A stretch of DNA of 64,000 nt from JBEISR01 sp044371425 (GTDB lineage Bacteria > Planctomycetota > Planctomycetia > Pirellulales > Pirellulaceae): NCBI GenBank assembly GCA_044371425.1, contig JBILTR010000006.1:62001-126000 (forward strand), in the 5' to 3' direction. Positions 44,636 through 52,593 of this stretch are shown here, piece after piece. The notes under the pieces are model-generated. The model saw only the letters and a list, made by a program, of their open reading frames with translations. It had not been told where the DNA came from and made no database searches. The translations under genes and the position numbers were made by a program. Position 1 is the first letter of the stretch. The number at the start of each line of letters is the position of its first letter.

Positions 44636-44925
44636 CCTTCGGTGGACAACTGGTTTCTGAAAATCGACTTAGCCGTCGGTTTTCTCAATTATGCGCGGTT
44701 TGGCATCGAAAACCGCCTCGACCCCTTTGAAAACCTGTTTGTAAACCGTCTTCTCCCGCGAAAACTGCGAAAACCTCTCGCCATTTCCTGTGGTTTTTCA
44801 CTTCTTTAGCCGGCGTTTCGCAAAAAGCAAATATTTCGCCGGGGCAGACGTGCCCTCCGCTCGAAACGCGTTCATGTCCAGGCCTGGATTTCCAACTTAC
44901 CCCTTTCATTGGAGTCCAAAAAAAG
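44636..44925 (+). repeat. duplicated leader sequence, copy 1
   Basis: About 290 bp that recur at 49476-49759. Both start with CCTTC-GTGGACAA and run to the start codon of the next gene, with GGAGTCCAAA as the shared ribosome binding region. The unit holds many copies of GAAAACC or its complement GGTTTTC (here at 44678, 44708, 44729, 44769 and partial ones), so it could fold extensively. It also has the perfect palindrome TCCAGGCCTGGA. Similarity even includes the first codons, ATGAAACGA here and ATGAGACGA in copy 2. It looks like a portable promoter/5' leader rather than a coding region. Confidence 0.85.
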
Positions 44926-46149
44926 ATGAAACGACCGAAGGTTCATGATTCTGTTGAATACAGGGCAACCCATGAGCATGGCCGCGAAGGTCTGCTGCTG
45001 CCCACTTCAACACCCAACAGGAGTCCGCGAGAGACCATGCGCTCGCTGCCCGGGTTGGTTCAGCCCCTCCTGACGGCGCTCACAGGCCGGCCGCTCCCCG
45101 ATGAGAAGCCGCTCGTCCGCTGGTCCGGGACCGCCCGGGCGGCCAGCGTGCTTCTGCTGTTCGCACTGTCGATTGCTGGTACCGCAGTTCTGATCTCCGG
45201 CCCAGCCTGGGGCTGGCTTTTTCTTCCTCTGACCGTGCTGTTGACCGCAGGCGCCGCCCGGGCGATCCAAATCGGGATCGTCCATCATGCTAGCCACAAG
45301 AACCTGACAGGCATTAAGTGGCTTGATCGGCTGATCGGCGAGGTGTCATCCGCTTCTGTGTTCATTCTGTCGCTTCGGGAGTATGCCCGTTTACATCCGA
45401 AGCACCACGGCCAAACCGCGACCAAGGACGACCCAGACTTTCAGTTCGTCGTTGGCTTTGGCTTCCGACCTGGAATGACGCAGTCGGCTCTATGGCAGCA
45501 CCTCTGGCGGACGCTGTTCGGGTGGCAATTCCACGCAGCCTACGCGCTCTCGCGGATCCGCAGTAACTTCGTCACCGCAACCTGGCCTCGTCGGTTGCTC
45601 TCCATTTTTTTCGCTGGCGGTTTGCTTAGCGGGGCTGCTGCGACCGGGATGTGGCTCGAATTGGTGGTCGCTTACGTGCTACCGGTCGGCGTACTTTTCC
45701 AAATCGCTGGGCTTCTCCAGACACTCACCGAGCATCAGTGGGTCTGGGTCGCGTCCGAGGTGAAAACCCGCAAGGCGCTAATGGGTGAACTGACGTTCGG
45801 AAGGTACTGCGGGGAGCCGATGCCTGATTTGGTGTGGTCAAACTGGCGAGCGCTGACCTATTGGGCATTGCGAATGCTCGTGGTCCATTGGGTGGTAAGG
45901 GTGCTGGTCCTGCAACTCGACCTTCCGAACCATCCGTTCCACCACCGGTTTCCCCAGGGTGATTGGGCAAATGCGACATTCGCGCAGCGAGACGACGAAC
46001 TTTCTGGGGAAGGCGCCTGGGGGCCGTATCGCGAGGCCTGGGGACTTCAGGACGCGATCGCCCACAACTTCCGGTTGCTGGCATCCCTGCCGCCCGATGC
46101 CCAGCCAGGCGACCCCCTGACCAGTCTCGACCGCCTCGCGGGGATGTAA
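44926..46149 (+). CDS. membrane fatty-acid desaturase family protein
   Basis: A 407-residue protein with the three histidine boxes of membrane di-iron desaturases: HHASH (120-124), HPKHH (157-161) and HPFHH (336-340), plus His270 in TEHQW. Hydrophobic helices cluster at about 70-115, 140-150, 222-265 and 310-330. It should insert a double bond or hydroxyl group in a lipid-like substrate at the cytoplasmic membrane, using O2 and reductant. The first 37 residues lack family features, and ATG 45037 could be the ancestral start; the current ATG is supplied by the duplicated leader. A strong terminator follows. Confidence 0.82.
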   Translation: MKRPKVHDSVEYRATHEHGREGLLLPTSTPNRSPRETMRSLPGLVQPLLTALTGRPLPDEKPLVRWSGTARAASVLLLFALSIAGTAVLISGPAWGWLFLPLTVLLTAGAARAIQIGIVHHASHKNLTGIKWLDRLIGEVSSASVFILSLREYARLHPKHHGQTATKDDPDFQFVVGFGFRPGMTQSALWQHLWRTLFGWQFHAAYALSRIRSNFVTATWPRRLLSIFFAGGLLSGAAATGMWLELVVAYVLPVGVLFQIAGLLQTLTEHQWVWVASEVKTRKALMGELTFGRYCGEPMPDLVWSNWRALTYWALRMLVVHWVVRVLVLQLDLPNHPFHHRFPQGDWANATFAQRDDELSGEGAWGPYREAWGLQDAIAHNFRLLASLPPDAQPGDPLTSLDRLAGM

Positions 46150-46204
46150 GACCACTGCCGAGGCAACCCCAACTGCCCTACCTCTATTGGAACGGCAATT
46201 TCTG

Positions 46205-46240
46205 GGCTCGTGAGTCGTGCTAACTCACGAGCCTTTTTTT
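46205..46240 (+). terminator. rho-independent terminator after the desaturase gene
   Basis: An 11-bp perfect stem, GGCTCGTGAGT (46205-46215) with ACTCACGAGCC (46223-46233), has a 7-base loop and is followed by seven T residues. Confidence 0.92.
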
Positions 46241-46551
46241 GAACGAATCGAACGAGCGAAAACGGCGTCACAGTTCCGACGAACAGAGGGCAACGAGGGC
46301 TAGAGAAAATTCCTGGCGTGCCACCCCGGATCATCAGCGACAATTTCTCCAAATTCATCGCGCAGGACTTCAAATCTTTCATGCGGATTCCCCCGTCAAA
46401 CTGTCTTTCGGCGTACGCATGCGACGAGATTCTTCCGACATCCAATCATATGAACGAGGGCCTGGTCTACGGCATCTCCGGTCGCCGCTCCGCGCTCCCT
46501 CCGTGCCTACGCCCCCCGGGCTCCGCTCTCCTGGACATGCCCCGGCTCCGC
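46241..46551. other. intergenic stretch downstream of the NTPase-FGE gene
   Basis: No gene is supported. The part next to the NTPase-FGE stop (46480-46560) is very GC-rich. On the minus strand a short open run reading FEVLRDEFGEIVADDPGWHA ends with a stop at 46300. It looks like the end of a decayed gene, but its start is interrupted by stops, so it is not called. No reverse transcriptase or template-repeat-like copy of the neighbouring FGE 3' end was seen. Confidence 0.45.
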
Positions 46552-49464
46552 CTACTTGGGGACTCCTGAGGAACTCAGGGCAAGGCGGAAGCCGATGCTG
46601 CCGCTGCGGTAGACCGGCGAGTACCCGTTCCGGAACGCCGACCGACAATCCGCGGCCTCGCTGTTCCAACTGCCGCCACGGAACACCCGGTACGAGCCCT
46701 CTCTTGGTCCAAAGGGATCGCTGACTGCATCCTTCGGATATTCATCGTACCAGTCGCTACACCATTCCCAGACGTTCCCGTGCATGTCATACAGGCCCCA
46801 ATCGTTTGGCGCCAAGCAACCCACCGGTTGCATATCGTTTACACTATTTCCTAGCCCCCCAAACCAAGCATAATCTCCTAGTTTTTCATCGCTGTCACCG
46901 TAGCAATACTGAGTCTCACTGCCAGCCCGACAAGCGGTTTCCCATTCGGCTTCGGTGGGTAATCGATATCCATCACCGAGCCATTTGCAGAACATCGTTG
47001 CCGAGTACCAGTCAGCGTTGGCAGGAAGGTGCTCTTTACTTAGGTTTGGTTTATGAAATGGATCGAATAGCTGGTACTCTTGCATCGTAACGACATATTT
47101 CCGGAGCCAAAAAAAAGATACTGTTACATCATCCGGTCTTTCGCCACGAAATTTGCTGGTGTCCCCATTTGGCGGGATTCGTCGATACCAACCATCTGTC
47201 GTTTGGTTTGGTTCTGAGAGTTCCGTATTTGGCTGGTCGCGTGATGGATCGTATTTTAATTTTATTGCTCTTGAATCATTATCGTCCAAAAATGTGCGAA
47301 ATTCGTTACGGAACGCTTCAATAACTTCTGTCCACTGTTGCAGCTGCTTTACATTCCGTGTTTTTGCAGCATCATCTTGCTCTAGCCGACTATTCCAAGC
47401 AATCCACATCCATTCGCAGGGGCGGGGCATAGTTGCTTTTTCTGTACGTGCAAAAACATATCCAATAGACGCTCGCAGCTTGGCTGGAATATAGAATTCT
47501 TTAGGCATTTCCATCGCCAATTTCCAGCAACGAGTCCAGTTATCGGCACCTAGAAACCTGTTTATGTTGCTATTTCCTGCATGTGGAACGACTCCATTCC
47601 AGTCCTTTGAATCGCTATGGTTCACCAAATAATGCGCAGCATACCATTCCATTGCCTTTCTATCCCGAAATGATCGACACTCATGAGTGAAAATATCTAT
47701 ATCGCCGCGGTGAGCTATTTCTATAGACTGCAATACGTTGACACCCCATTGCCAGTAGTTCTTTCCGCCTTGTAGCGAATTTTCGTATCGATGGCGACTA
47801 CGCTTTAAATAGGTTTCGACTAGGTCCCCCCTTTCTATCCCATTGTAGGATTCCAGGAGGTATGTCGTATTGTCGATACTAGCATTGTAGTTTTCGTCAA
47901 GCATCATCTGTATTGCTAAGCAACCGCAAAGGTATCTGAGTGCATCGATTTTGGCAGCGGCTGTGTTCGGCCCCGTCGCCCCGGAGTTACCATGTGTCGC
48001 ATCGAAATGTTCGACGGCGCGTCGCAAGTAGACCGTAGAAACTCGTGCATGCAAATCCGAACTGCTATAAATCGGCTCGAGGTTTTTTGTTGCCTGATTG
48101 ATTGACAGCGACTGCAAGAAATCTTCAATCACTCTTCGAATCTCCGATAGGTGCAGCGGGACTCCAAGATCATCATCACTAGCCTCGGTCCGCCAGTTGG
48201 AACACATGTAGTCTAGGGGGTTCTTATCCTTTGTTTTGAAAAATGGGTGCTCTGCTAGGTCTGCAAAATAGTCGTTTTGACGCTTTTGATTAAATCTTCT
48301 CAGCCGAATTCGAAGTGCTTTCTCACTAAATATATTTTTAGTTGATGTGTTGGTGCGAAATGAAAAACTACGTCCCGAAACTAGCCAGCGGGAATTGCGA
48401 ATTTCAGATTTATTATTAAAAGTGTTTTTGATTTCTATTTCCGCTACATTTCGGTCAGCTGGTGTCATTTGATCAAAGCCATCTAGAAAAATGATTACTG
48501 ATTTTTTTGCCAGCCTTTCTTTAATAAGGGTTCTAGCGTTGTCAGGATCGCCACTGAAATTTTCAGCTTGATTGACAGTTTCGCCTAAGATCCGATAGCC
48601 AAGTATTTCTTCAATCACTGCATCCATGAGCGATAACGGTTTCGTTTCATCGTCCTTTGACCGCGGCCAAATTCCCTCTATCCGAATCACGAATGGGTCG
48701 TTTGGGTTCGTAGATAGCATGAGTTCGAACAACTTCCATGAAAATGCTGTCTTACCCATGCCCGCATCGTCGTGCATCACCATCAATCGCTCGGTGTTGA
48801 ATTTTTTTTTCAAGAATTCTTTCACTTCAGTTTCAGTGTTCAGAGTGATCCATTTTCCCTCATCTGAGTAAGAGTCATTCGACATCATCGCAGGTGCGAC
48901 GGGTCGATACTGAACCTCAGGCCATATAAATCTATCTAGCCTATGGTGTTCAAGTAAGTCGTAGTACGGATGAATGCGGTCCGCGATCGGTATTTCGGTC
49001 AACTGTGGGGCGGGCCGATTTGCTCTTTCAAATGCATATACCCATTTCCCGCGATATTGAGATTCAGGGCCAGTGTTAGTGGCGCTGGTGGGATATTTTT
49101 CTACTTGATCCTGCTCGCAAGTGCTTTGAGAGTCAGCAGATTTCGTTTTGCTTTGGTTTTGTTTCTTGAGGTATTCTACTATCACAGACGAAAATTCGTC
49201 GGGTGATAACACTACGTTATCCAGAAGAAAATGTATACCCTCCGGAAATCCTAGGTCCCTTAGCTTAGAATTCAGCCATGTTGCTTGATCATTTTGTATT
49301 CTTATTGTCCGATCGATCGATTGATTATTCCATCTGTTCAAATTAGCTCGCTGATTAGAGTCGCATATTTTTTTGAGTTTATCCTTGAGATCACGATATA
49401 ACTCAGTGAATCGGGTTCTTTTTAAATGAACGTATCCTCCACGGGTCTGCCAGTGTTGCGACAT
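46552..49464 (-). CDS. NACHT-like NTPase fused to C-terminal FGE-sulfatase domain
   Basis: A 970-residue protein. The N-terminal 180 residues are polar and unrecognised. An NTPase follows with Walker A HDDAGMGKTAFS (GMGKT at 235-239) and Walker B VIIFLDGFDQM (323-333), in STAND/NACHT style. Next comes a long helical region (about 400-730) that could be a sensor or repeat domain. The last 230 residues form an FGE-sulfatase/C-type-lectin fold with LPTEAEWETACRAG, DMHGNVWEWCSDWY, RVFRGGSW and GFRLA. Such fusions occur among bacterial conflict-system proteins and as targets of diversity-generating retroelements. The first 2.4 kb of the gene are AT-rich while the 3' 450 bp are GC-rich. Its role is unknown; a defence or signalling switch is an inference from architecture. 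Confidence 0.82.
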   Translation of the reverse strand: MSQHWQTRGGYVHLKRTRFTELYRDLKDKLKKICDSNQRANLNRWNNQSIDRTIRIQNDQATWLNSKLRDLGFPEGIHFLLDNVVLSPDEFSSVIVEYLKKQNQSKTKSADSQSTCEQDQVEKYPTSATNTGPESQYRGKWVYAFERANRPAPQLTEIPIADRIHPYYDLLEHHRLDRFIWPEVQYRPVAPAMMSNDSYSDEGKWITLNTETEVKEFLKKKFNTERLMVMHDDAGMGKTAFSWKLFELMLSTNPNDPFVIRIEGIWPRSKDDETKPLSLMDAVIEEILGYRILGETVNQAENFSGDPDNARTLIKERLAKKSVIIFLDGFDQMTPADRNVAEIEIKNTFNNKSEIRNSRWLVSGRSFSFRTNTSTKNIFSEKALRIRLRRFNQKRQNDYFADLAEHPFFKTKDKNPLDYMCSNWRTEASDDDLGVPLHLSEIRRVIEDFLQSLSINQATKNLEPIYSSSDLHARVSTVYLRRAVEHFDATHGNSGATGPNTAAAKIDALRYLCGCLAIQMMLDENYNASIDNTTYLLESYNGIERGDLVETYLKRSRHRYENSLQGGKNYWQWGVNVLQSIEIAHRGDIDIFTHECRSFRDRKAMEWYAAHYLVNHSDSKDWNGVVPHAGNSNINRFLGADNWTRCWKLAMEMPKEFYIPAKLRASIGYVFARTEKATMPRPCEWMWIAWNSRLEQDDAAKTRNVKQLQQWTEVIEAFRNEFRTFLDDNDSRAIKLKYDPSRDQPNTELSEPNQTTDGWYRRIPPNGDTSKFRGERPDDVTVSFFWLRKYVVTMQEYQLFDPFHKPNLSKEHLPANADWYSATMFCKWLGDGYRLPTEAEWETACRAGSETQYCYGDSDEKLGDYAWFGGLGNSVNDMQPVGCLAPNDWGLYDMHGNVWEWCSDWYDEYPKDAVSDPFGPREGSYRVFRGGSWNSEAADCRSAFRNGYSPVYRSGSIGFRLALSSSGVPK

Positions 49465-49475
49465 CGCTATCCGAT

Positions 49476-49759
49476 CCTTCAGTGGACAAGTGGTTTCTGA
49501 AAAGTGACTTAGCCGCCGGTTTTCTCAATTATGCAAGGTTTTCGCAGCGAAAACCGCCTCGACCCATTTGAAAACCTGCGTGTAGCCGTCTTTTCCCGCG
49601 AAAACTGTGAAAACCCTTCGCCAGTTCCTGTGGTTTTCACTTCTTGGGCCAGCGTTTCGCAAAAAGGCAAATATTTCTCCGGCGGCAGACGTGCCCCACG
49701 CTCGCGCGTGTTTTATGTCCAGGCCTGGACTCCTTCAATTTCTTTTTGGGAGTCCAAAG
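49476..49759 (+). repeat. duplicated leader sequence, copy 2
   Basis: The second copy of the leader at 44636-44925, about 284 bp. It starts 12 bp beyond the start of the divergent NTPase-FGE gene and ends at the ATG of the gene at 49760. It contains GGTTTTCG-CAG-CGAAAACC as a perfect hairpin (about 49539-49557), further GAAAACC/GGTTTTC heptamers, TCCAGGCCTGGA, and GGGAGTCCAAAG as the ribosome binding region. Differences from copy 1 are scattered substitutions and small indels, so the duplication is not very recent. Confidence 0.85.
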
Positions 49760-50599
49760 ATGAGACGATCTGTGCTGTTTTCGGTGGTTCGCGAATCGGC
49801 TGAATACTCGGCTTTCTATGCGGAGTTCAAGCTGAAGTCGGCTTTTTTGGCGGAGGATTTCGCAAGAGATTTGGATCCGAGGGTGGGCAAGGGGTCTAGC
49901 GTCGTTGATATGCGGGGGGTTCTCCCAAAGTTCCTGGTGCCGGGGGAGATTTCGTGGCCTAGCCACGCCTCCTACACATTTGGAGGGGATGCCGACGTTC
50001 CACATCGGGTGCCATTCGAACCATCCTCTGAAGCACTGCGCTCCTTGCTTGGGGAGGGGGCGTTCAGCAATTTGGTTGCCTTCGGAGATGCCTTGACTGA
50101 TACGATCGGAGAGTCGCTTCCTTCGGAAGAAAAACGTCGCATGCGAGCTAACAGGGTTCGCCTGACCCTCGATCTGGCTGAGATCCGATGCGAGGACGGT
50201 ACAAAGCCAACTCCGGGAGAGCGGGTCCACATAGACTGGGAACCGCGCGAAGGGATGGTACTCGTGGTTCCGCTAGTCGGTCAGCCCCCAACGATTTTTC
50301 CCCCCTGCAGCAAGGCGCCGCCTGCTTGGGGCCATGGTTACTTCATTACTGGCATGGGAAGATGGGAGACCTTCCACTCCCCAACTGAGGCAGAACGAAG
50401 GAACTGGGTGACGATCAACGAATATGGCGACGACGTCAGGGTTCCAAAGGGACTGATCAAATATCGAGACGAGCGGGCTCAGGCGGTCTATAGCGATCTT
50501 CGGCCCGATTGGCCTGGAGTCATCCCAACCGTCCACAGGGCTGGCACGGGGCGTAGGATTGTCCTCATTCTCAATCTGACCTACAGCTCGCTAGTGTAA
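49760..50599 (+). CDS. unrecognised protein, possible Fe(II)/2-oxoglutarate dioxygenase fold
   Basis: The 279-residue product from ATG 49760 is not a family I can name. It contains HID (157-159) followed by strand-like segments (GMVLVVPLV). About 100 residues later comes TVHRAGTGRRIVLILNLTY with His259 and Arg265/266. An HxD, a distal His and a nearby Arg before a hydrophobic strand is the order of metal and co-substrate ligands in Fe(II)/2-oxoglutarate dioxygenases, so that fold is a reasonable guess. No signal peptide or membrane helix is seen. Its start and SD lie at the end of the duplicated leader; an upstream in-frame ATG at 49607 would put coding sequence inside the leader. Confidence 0.55.
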   Translation: MRRSVLFSVVRESAEYSAFYAEFKLKSAFLAEDFARDLDPRVGKGSSVVDMRGVLPKFLVPGEISWPSHASYTFGGDADVPHRVPFEPSSEALRSLLGEGAFSNLVAFGDALTDTIGESLPSEEKRRMRANRVRLTLDLAEIRCEDGTKPTPGERVHIDWEPREGMVLVVPLVGQPPTIFPPCSKAPPAWGHGYFITGMGRWETFHSPTEAERRNWVTINEYGDDVRVPKGLIKYRDERAQAVYSDLRPDWPGVIPTVHRAGTGRRIVLILNLTYSSLV

Positions 50600-50625
50600 G
50601 TTCTCTTCTGTAAATTCATCGCTCT

Positions 50626-50676
50626 CCAGTTCCGTTCGAGTTCATGAGCGCAGCGAACGAACGAGAACGGAACTGG
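50626..50676. repeat. 12-bp perfect inverted repeat before the transposase fragment
   Basis: CCAGTTCCGTTC (50626-50637) and GAACGGAACTGG (50665-50676) flank a 27-bp loop with GAGTTC and GAAC echoes. It lies between the HxD...H gene and the IS256-type fragment. It could be a terminator stem (no T-tract), or part of an element end. Confidence 0.6.
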
Positions 50677-50789
50677 GGCGGTCGGTCTGCTTGAAAAAGT
50701 GGGCCAGGATTGGTTTCGTTTTAGTTACCACACTGAAAGGAGACCAGACCCACGACCCACTAGTTCCAATCGAACAGCGCCCACGAAGT

Positions 50790-51148
50790 TGTCGTGTTGC
50801 TTGATCGAGCACGGCTTCGAAGCCATGGCCCAGGCCATCCAGGTGCTCATGAACGAAGCCATGAGGATCGAACGTGCTCATTACCTCCAGGCTTATCCCT
50901 ACGAGCGATCAGCAGGCCGAAGGTCCCATGCCAACGGATTCAAACCGAAGACTTTCAGCAGCCGCCTCGGCAAGCTTCAGCTGCGGATACCCCAAACCCG
51001 AGATTCTCAATTCTATCCCTCGACCTTGGAACGTGGCGAACGCAGTGAAAGAGCTCTAAAACTGGCCCTCGCCGAAATGTATGTCCAAAGTGTCTCGACA
51101 CGGAAAGTTGCAGCAATCACCAAGGAACTCTGGAGATATCGTACCGTG
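50790..51148 (+). pseudogene. IS256-family transposase, N-terminal fragment
   Basis: The frame reading HGFEAMAQAIQVLMNEAM, RIERAHYLQAYPYERSAGRR, NGFKPKTFSSRLGKLQLRIP and ALKLALAEMYVQSVSTRKVA, ending ITKELW, is the start of a mutator (IS256-type) transposase. About 115 residues are present, where intact proteins have about 400; the catalytic DDE part is absent. Similarity ends around 51135, and 14 bp later a REP-like palindrome begins, so the gene was cut by a rearrangement at or near that element. Confidence 0.82.
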
Positions 51149-51184
51149 TTGAATCCTAGAAAAGGTACCTAACACCTTTTCCAC
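51149..51184 (-). repeat. REP-like palindrome at the transposase break
   Basis: TTGAATCCTAGAAAAGGTAC followed by CTAACACCTTTTCCAC is the reverse-strand form of the palindromes at 12106-12444, with AAAAGGT and ACCTTTT arms and CCAC as complement of the GTGG foot. It abuts the truncated end of the transposase gene. Confidence 0.8.
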
Positions 51185-51240
51185 ACGTAAACATTGACTT
51201 TAGGAACGACGCGATCGGCAGCTCCGCGTCCAACGCATTG

Positions 51241-52593
51241 TTACCGCCGCCTTTGTTCGGAAGCTGTTGCCATACCGTTGATCGTCGTTCTTATTATGTC
51301 GTTCTTGCAGTTTACGGGCTCGATATTTGTAAGGAAAGAATTGGGGAATTCGAGGAGTATTGGGCGGACGTGTTCAGCTAAGTCGTTATCTACAATTTCG
51401 GTGATTAGCGATTTACATGTGCCCATCGCCTTAAATCGGTTCTCAGTGTACGCGGCGTGAATTGCCAAGTGCAGTGCGACGGCCTTCTGGTCGTTCGGTA
51501 CGGTTGGACTATTGAAGAATTGTTCAACACAGTCTGCAATTTGTTCCGCAAACGCCCATCCGTAGTTCCCGTTCCGTACCATCTTGCCATAAACATCCAA
51601 GAATGCTGTGCGTAGCGGGTCAAAGGATTCTTGTGCCAGCACACGAAAGAAATCTGTCTTGAGTTGCTGGATAACTTGATCCTGCTCGCCATCATCCAGC
51701 GCGAATAGCGAATTCACGAAATCGTTTACCTCCTCCAAAATATAGGTTTGCTCGCTCGATAGTCTGGATTCAATAGTTGCGAGTTTGCTACGGCAGTTAC
51801 TAGCTCCCTGCACTCGGTTCAGCACAATATCGAAAGCTGAGACGATTGCTTGCTTAAAATCGGCAAGTGTTTGGAATCGAGCATCCTTGGTCGGATCGCA
51901 GGCACGTTTGAGAACGTGGAACAGACCCGGCGCGATGCCTGCGGGTGTCATGTACACTGGATCGCGTCCGGAGAGCAAATGATAAAACGTTTTACCTAAC
52001 ATAAATATATCTCCGGGTGCATCAGGATTTCGGAATCCATCGCTCCGAAATTCGGGCGGAGCATATCCGAATGTACCCCAAGCTTCAGCGGTTGATGTAA
52101 TCGTTGTCGCAGTTGATTCGATCTCGACACTAAGACCCATATCGGAAACAACGATATCGTGTCCATTTTGTAAGAAGTTCTGGGGCTTAATGTCACGATG
52201 AAATACGCCCCGAGCATGCAGTTCTGAAATGCAATCAATTGCTTGGCAAAACGTCTTTTCCTGGAGCTCTGGATTTGTCGACAACGCCGCCTGGCGTCGA
52301 GAAAGGTCGCCTTCTGCATAGTAGAGCATCACGTAATATGGTGGATTATGCTCCGTGTTGTGAGCGATGATTTGGACAATCTTGGAGTTGCCGCGAAAAT
52401 CGTTGAGCAGCGCAACTTCTCGCTTGAAGCGTCGAATCAGTTTCGGGTCAAATGTCTTGCAGTACTTGAGAACTAACTGAGGCGATGTTGTATTGTGGCG
52501 GTCCGTAACAAAGACGACGTTCCCCATTCCCCCCGATGTGCTGCAGGACTTTGTAATCTCGAAGCGGCTGTCAATAACATCGCCGATTTTCAT
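51241..52593 (-). CDS. Ser/Thr protein kinase with helical C-terminal domain
   Basis: ATG 52593 (MKIGDVIDSRFEITKS) is preceded by TTGGAGAA, so the TTG reading at 52605 is not used. The 450-residue protein has a Hanks-type kinase domain. Numbered from the TTG reading (subtract 4), the glycine loop is STSGGMGNV (22-30), the lysine is in LVLKYCK (K47), the catalytic loop is HRDIKPQN (136-143), DMG replaces DFG (155-157), and APPEF is the APE region. The C-terminal 200 residues are helical without a membrane anchor, so it is a cytoplasmic kinase, unlike most PknB types. The neighbours are mobile-element remnants. The substrate is unknown; an accessory or defence-related role is only suggested by location. 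Confidence 0.88.
   Translation of the reverse strand: MKIGDVIDSRFEITKSCSTSGGMGNVVFVTDRHNTTSPQLVLKYCKTFDPKLIRRFKREVALLNDFRGNSKIVQIIAHNTEHNPPYYVMLYYAEGDLSRRQAALSTNPELQEKTFCQAIDCISELHARGVFHRDIKPQNFLQNGHDIVVSDMGLSVEIESTATTITSTAEAWGTFGYAPPEFRSDGFRNPDAPGDIFMLGKTFYHLLSGRDPVYMTPAGIAPGLFHVLKRACDPTKDARFQTLADFKQAIVSAFDIVLNRVQGASNCRSKLATIESRLSSEQTYILEEVNDFVNSLFALDDGEQDQVIQQLKTDFFRVLAQESFDPLRTAFLDVYGKMVRNGNYGWAFAEQIADCVEQFFNSPTVPNDQKAVALHLAIHAAYTENRFKAMGTCKSLITEIVDNDLAEHVRPILLEFPNSFLTNIEPVNCKNDIIRTTINGMATASEQRRR

Noticed and set aside
46300..46395. Short minus-strand run FEVLRDEFGEIVADDPGWHA downstream of the NTPase-FGE gene
   Set aside because: It looks like the end of a real protein, but stop codons interrupt it upstream and no start or domain can be assigned; too short to call.
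44636..49759. Integron attC sites as an explanation of the leader copies
   Set aside because: I could not find matching core sites (GTTRRRY with its complement) at the boundaries, and the copies are upstream of genes rather than downstream.
49531..49803. A 90-codon frame inside leader copy 2 and the similar 83-codon frame in copy 1
   Set aside because: The two translations diverge by frameshifting indels between the copies, so the leader is not conserved as protein.
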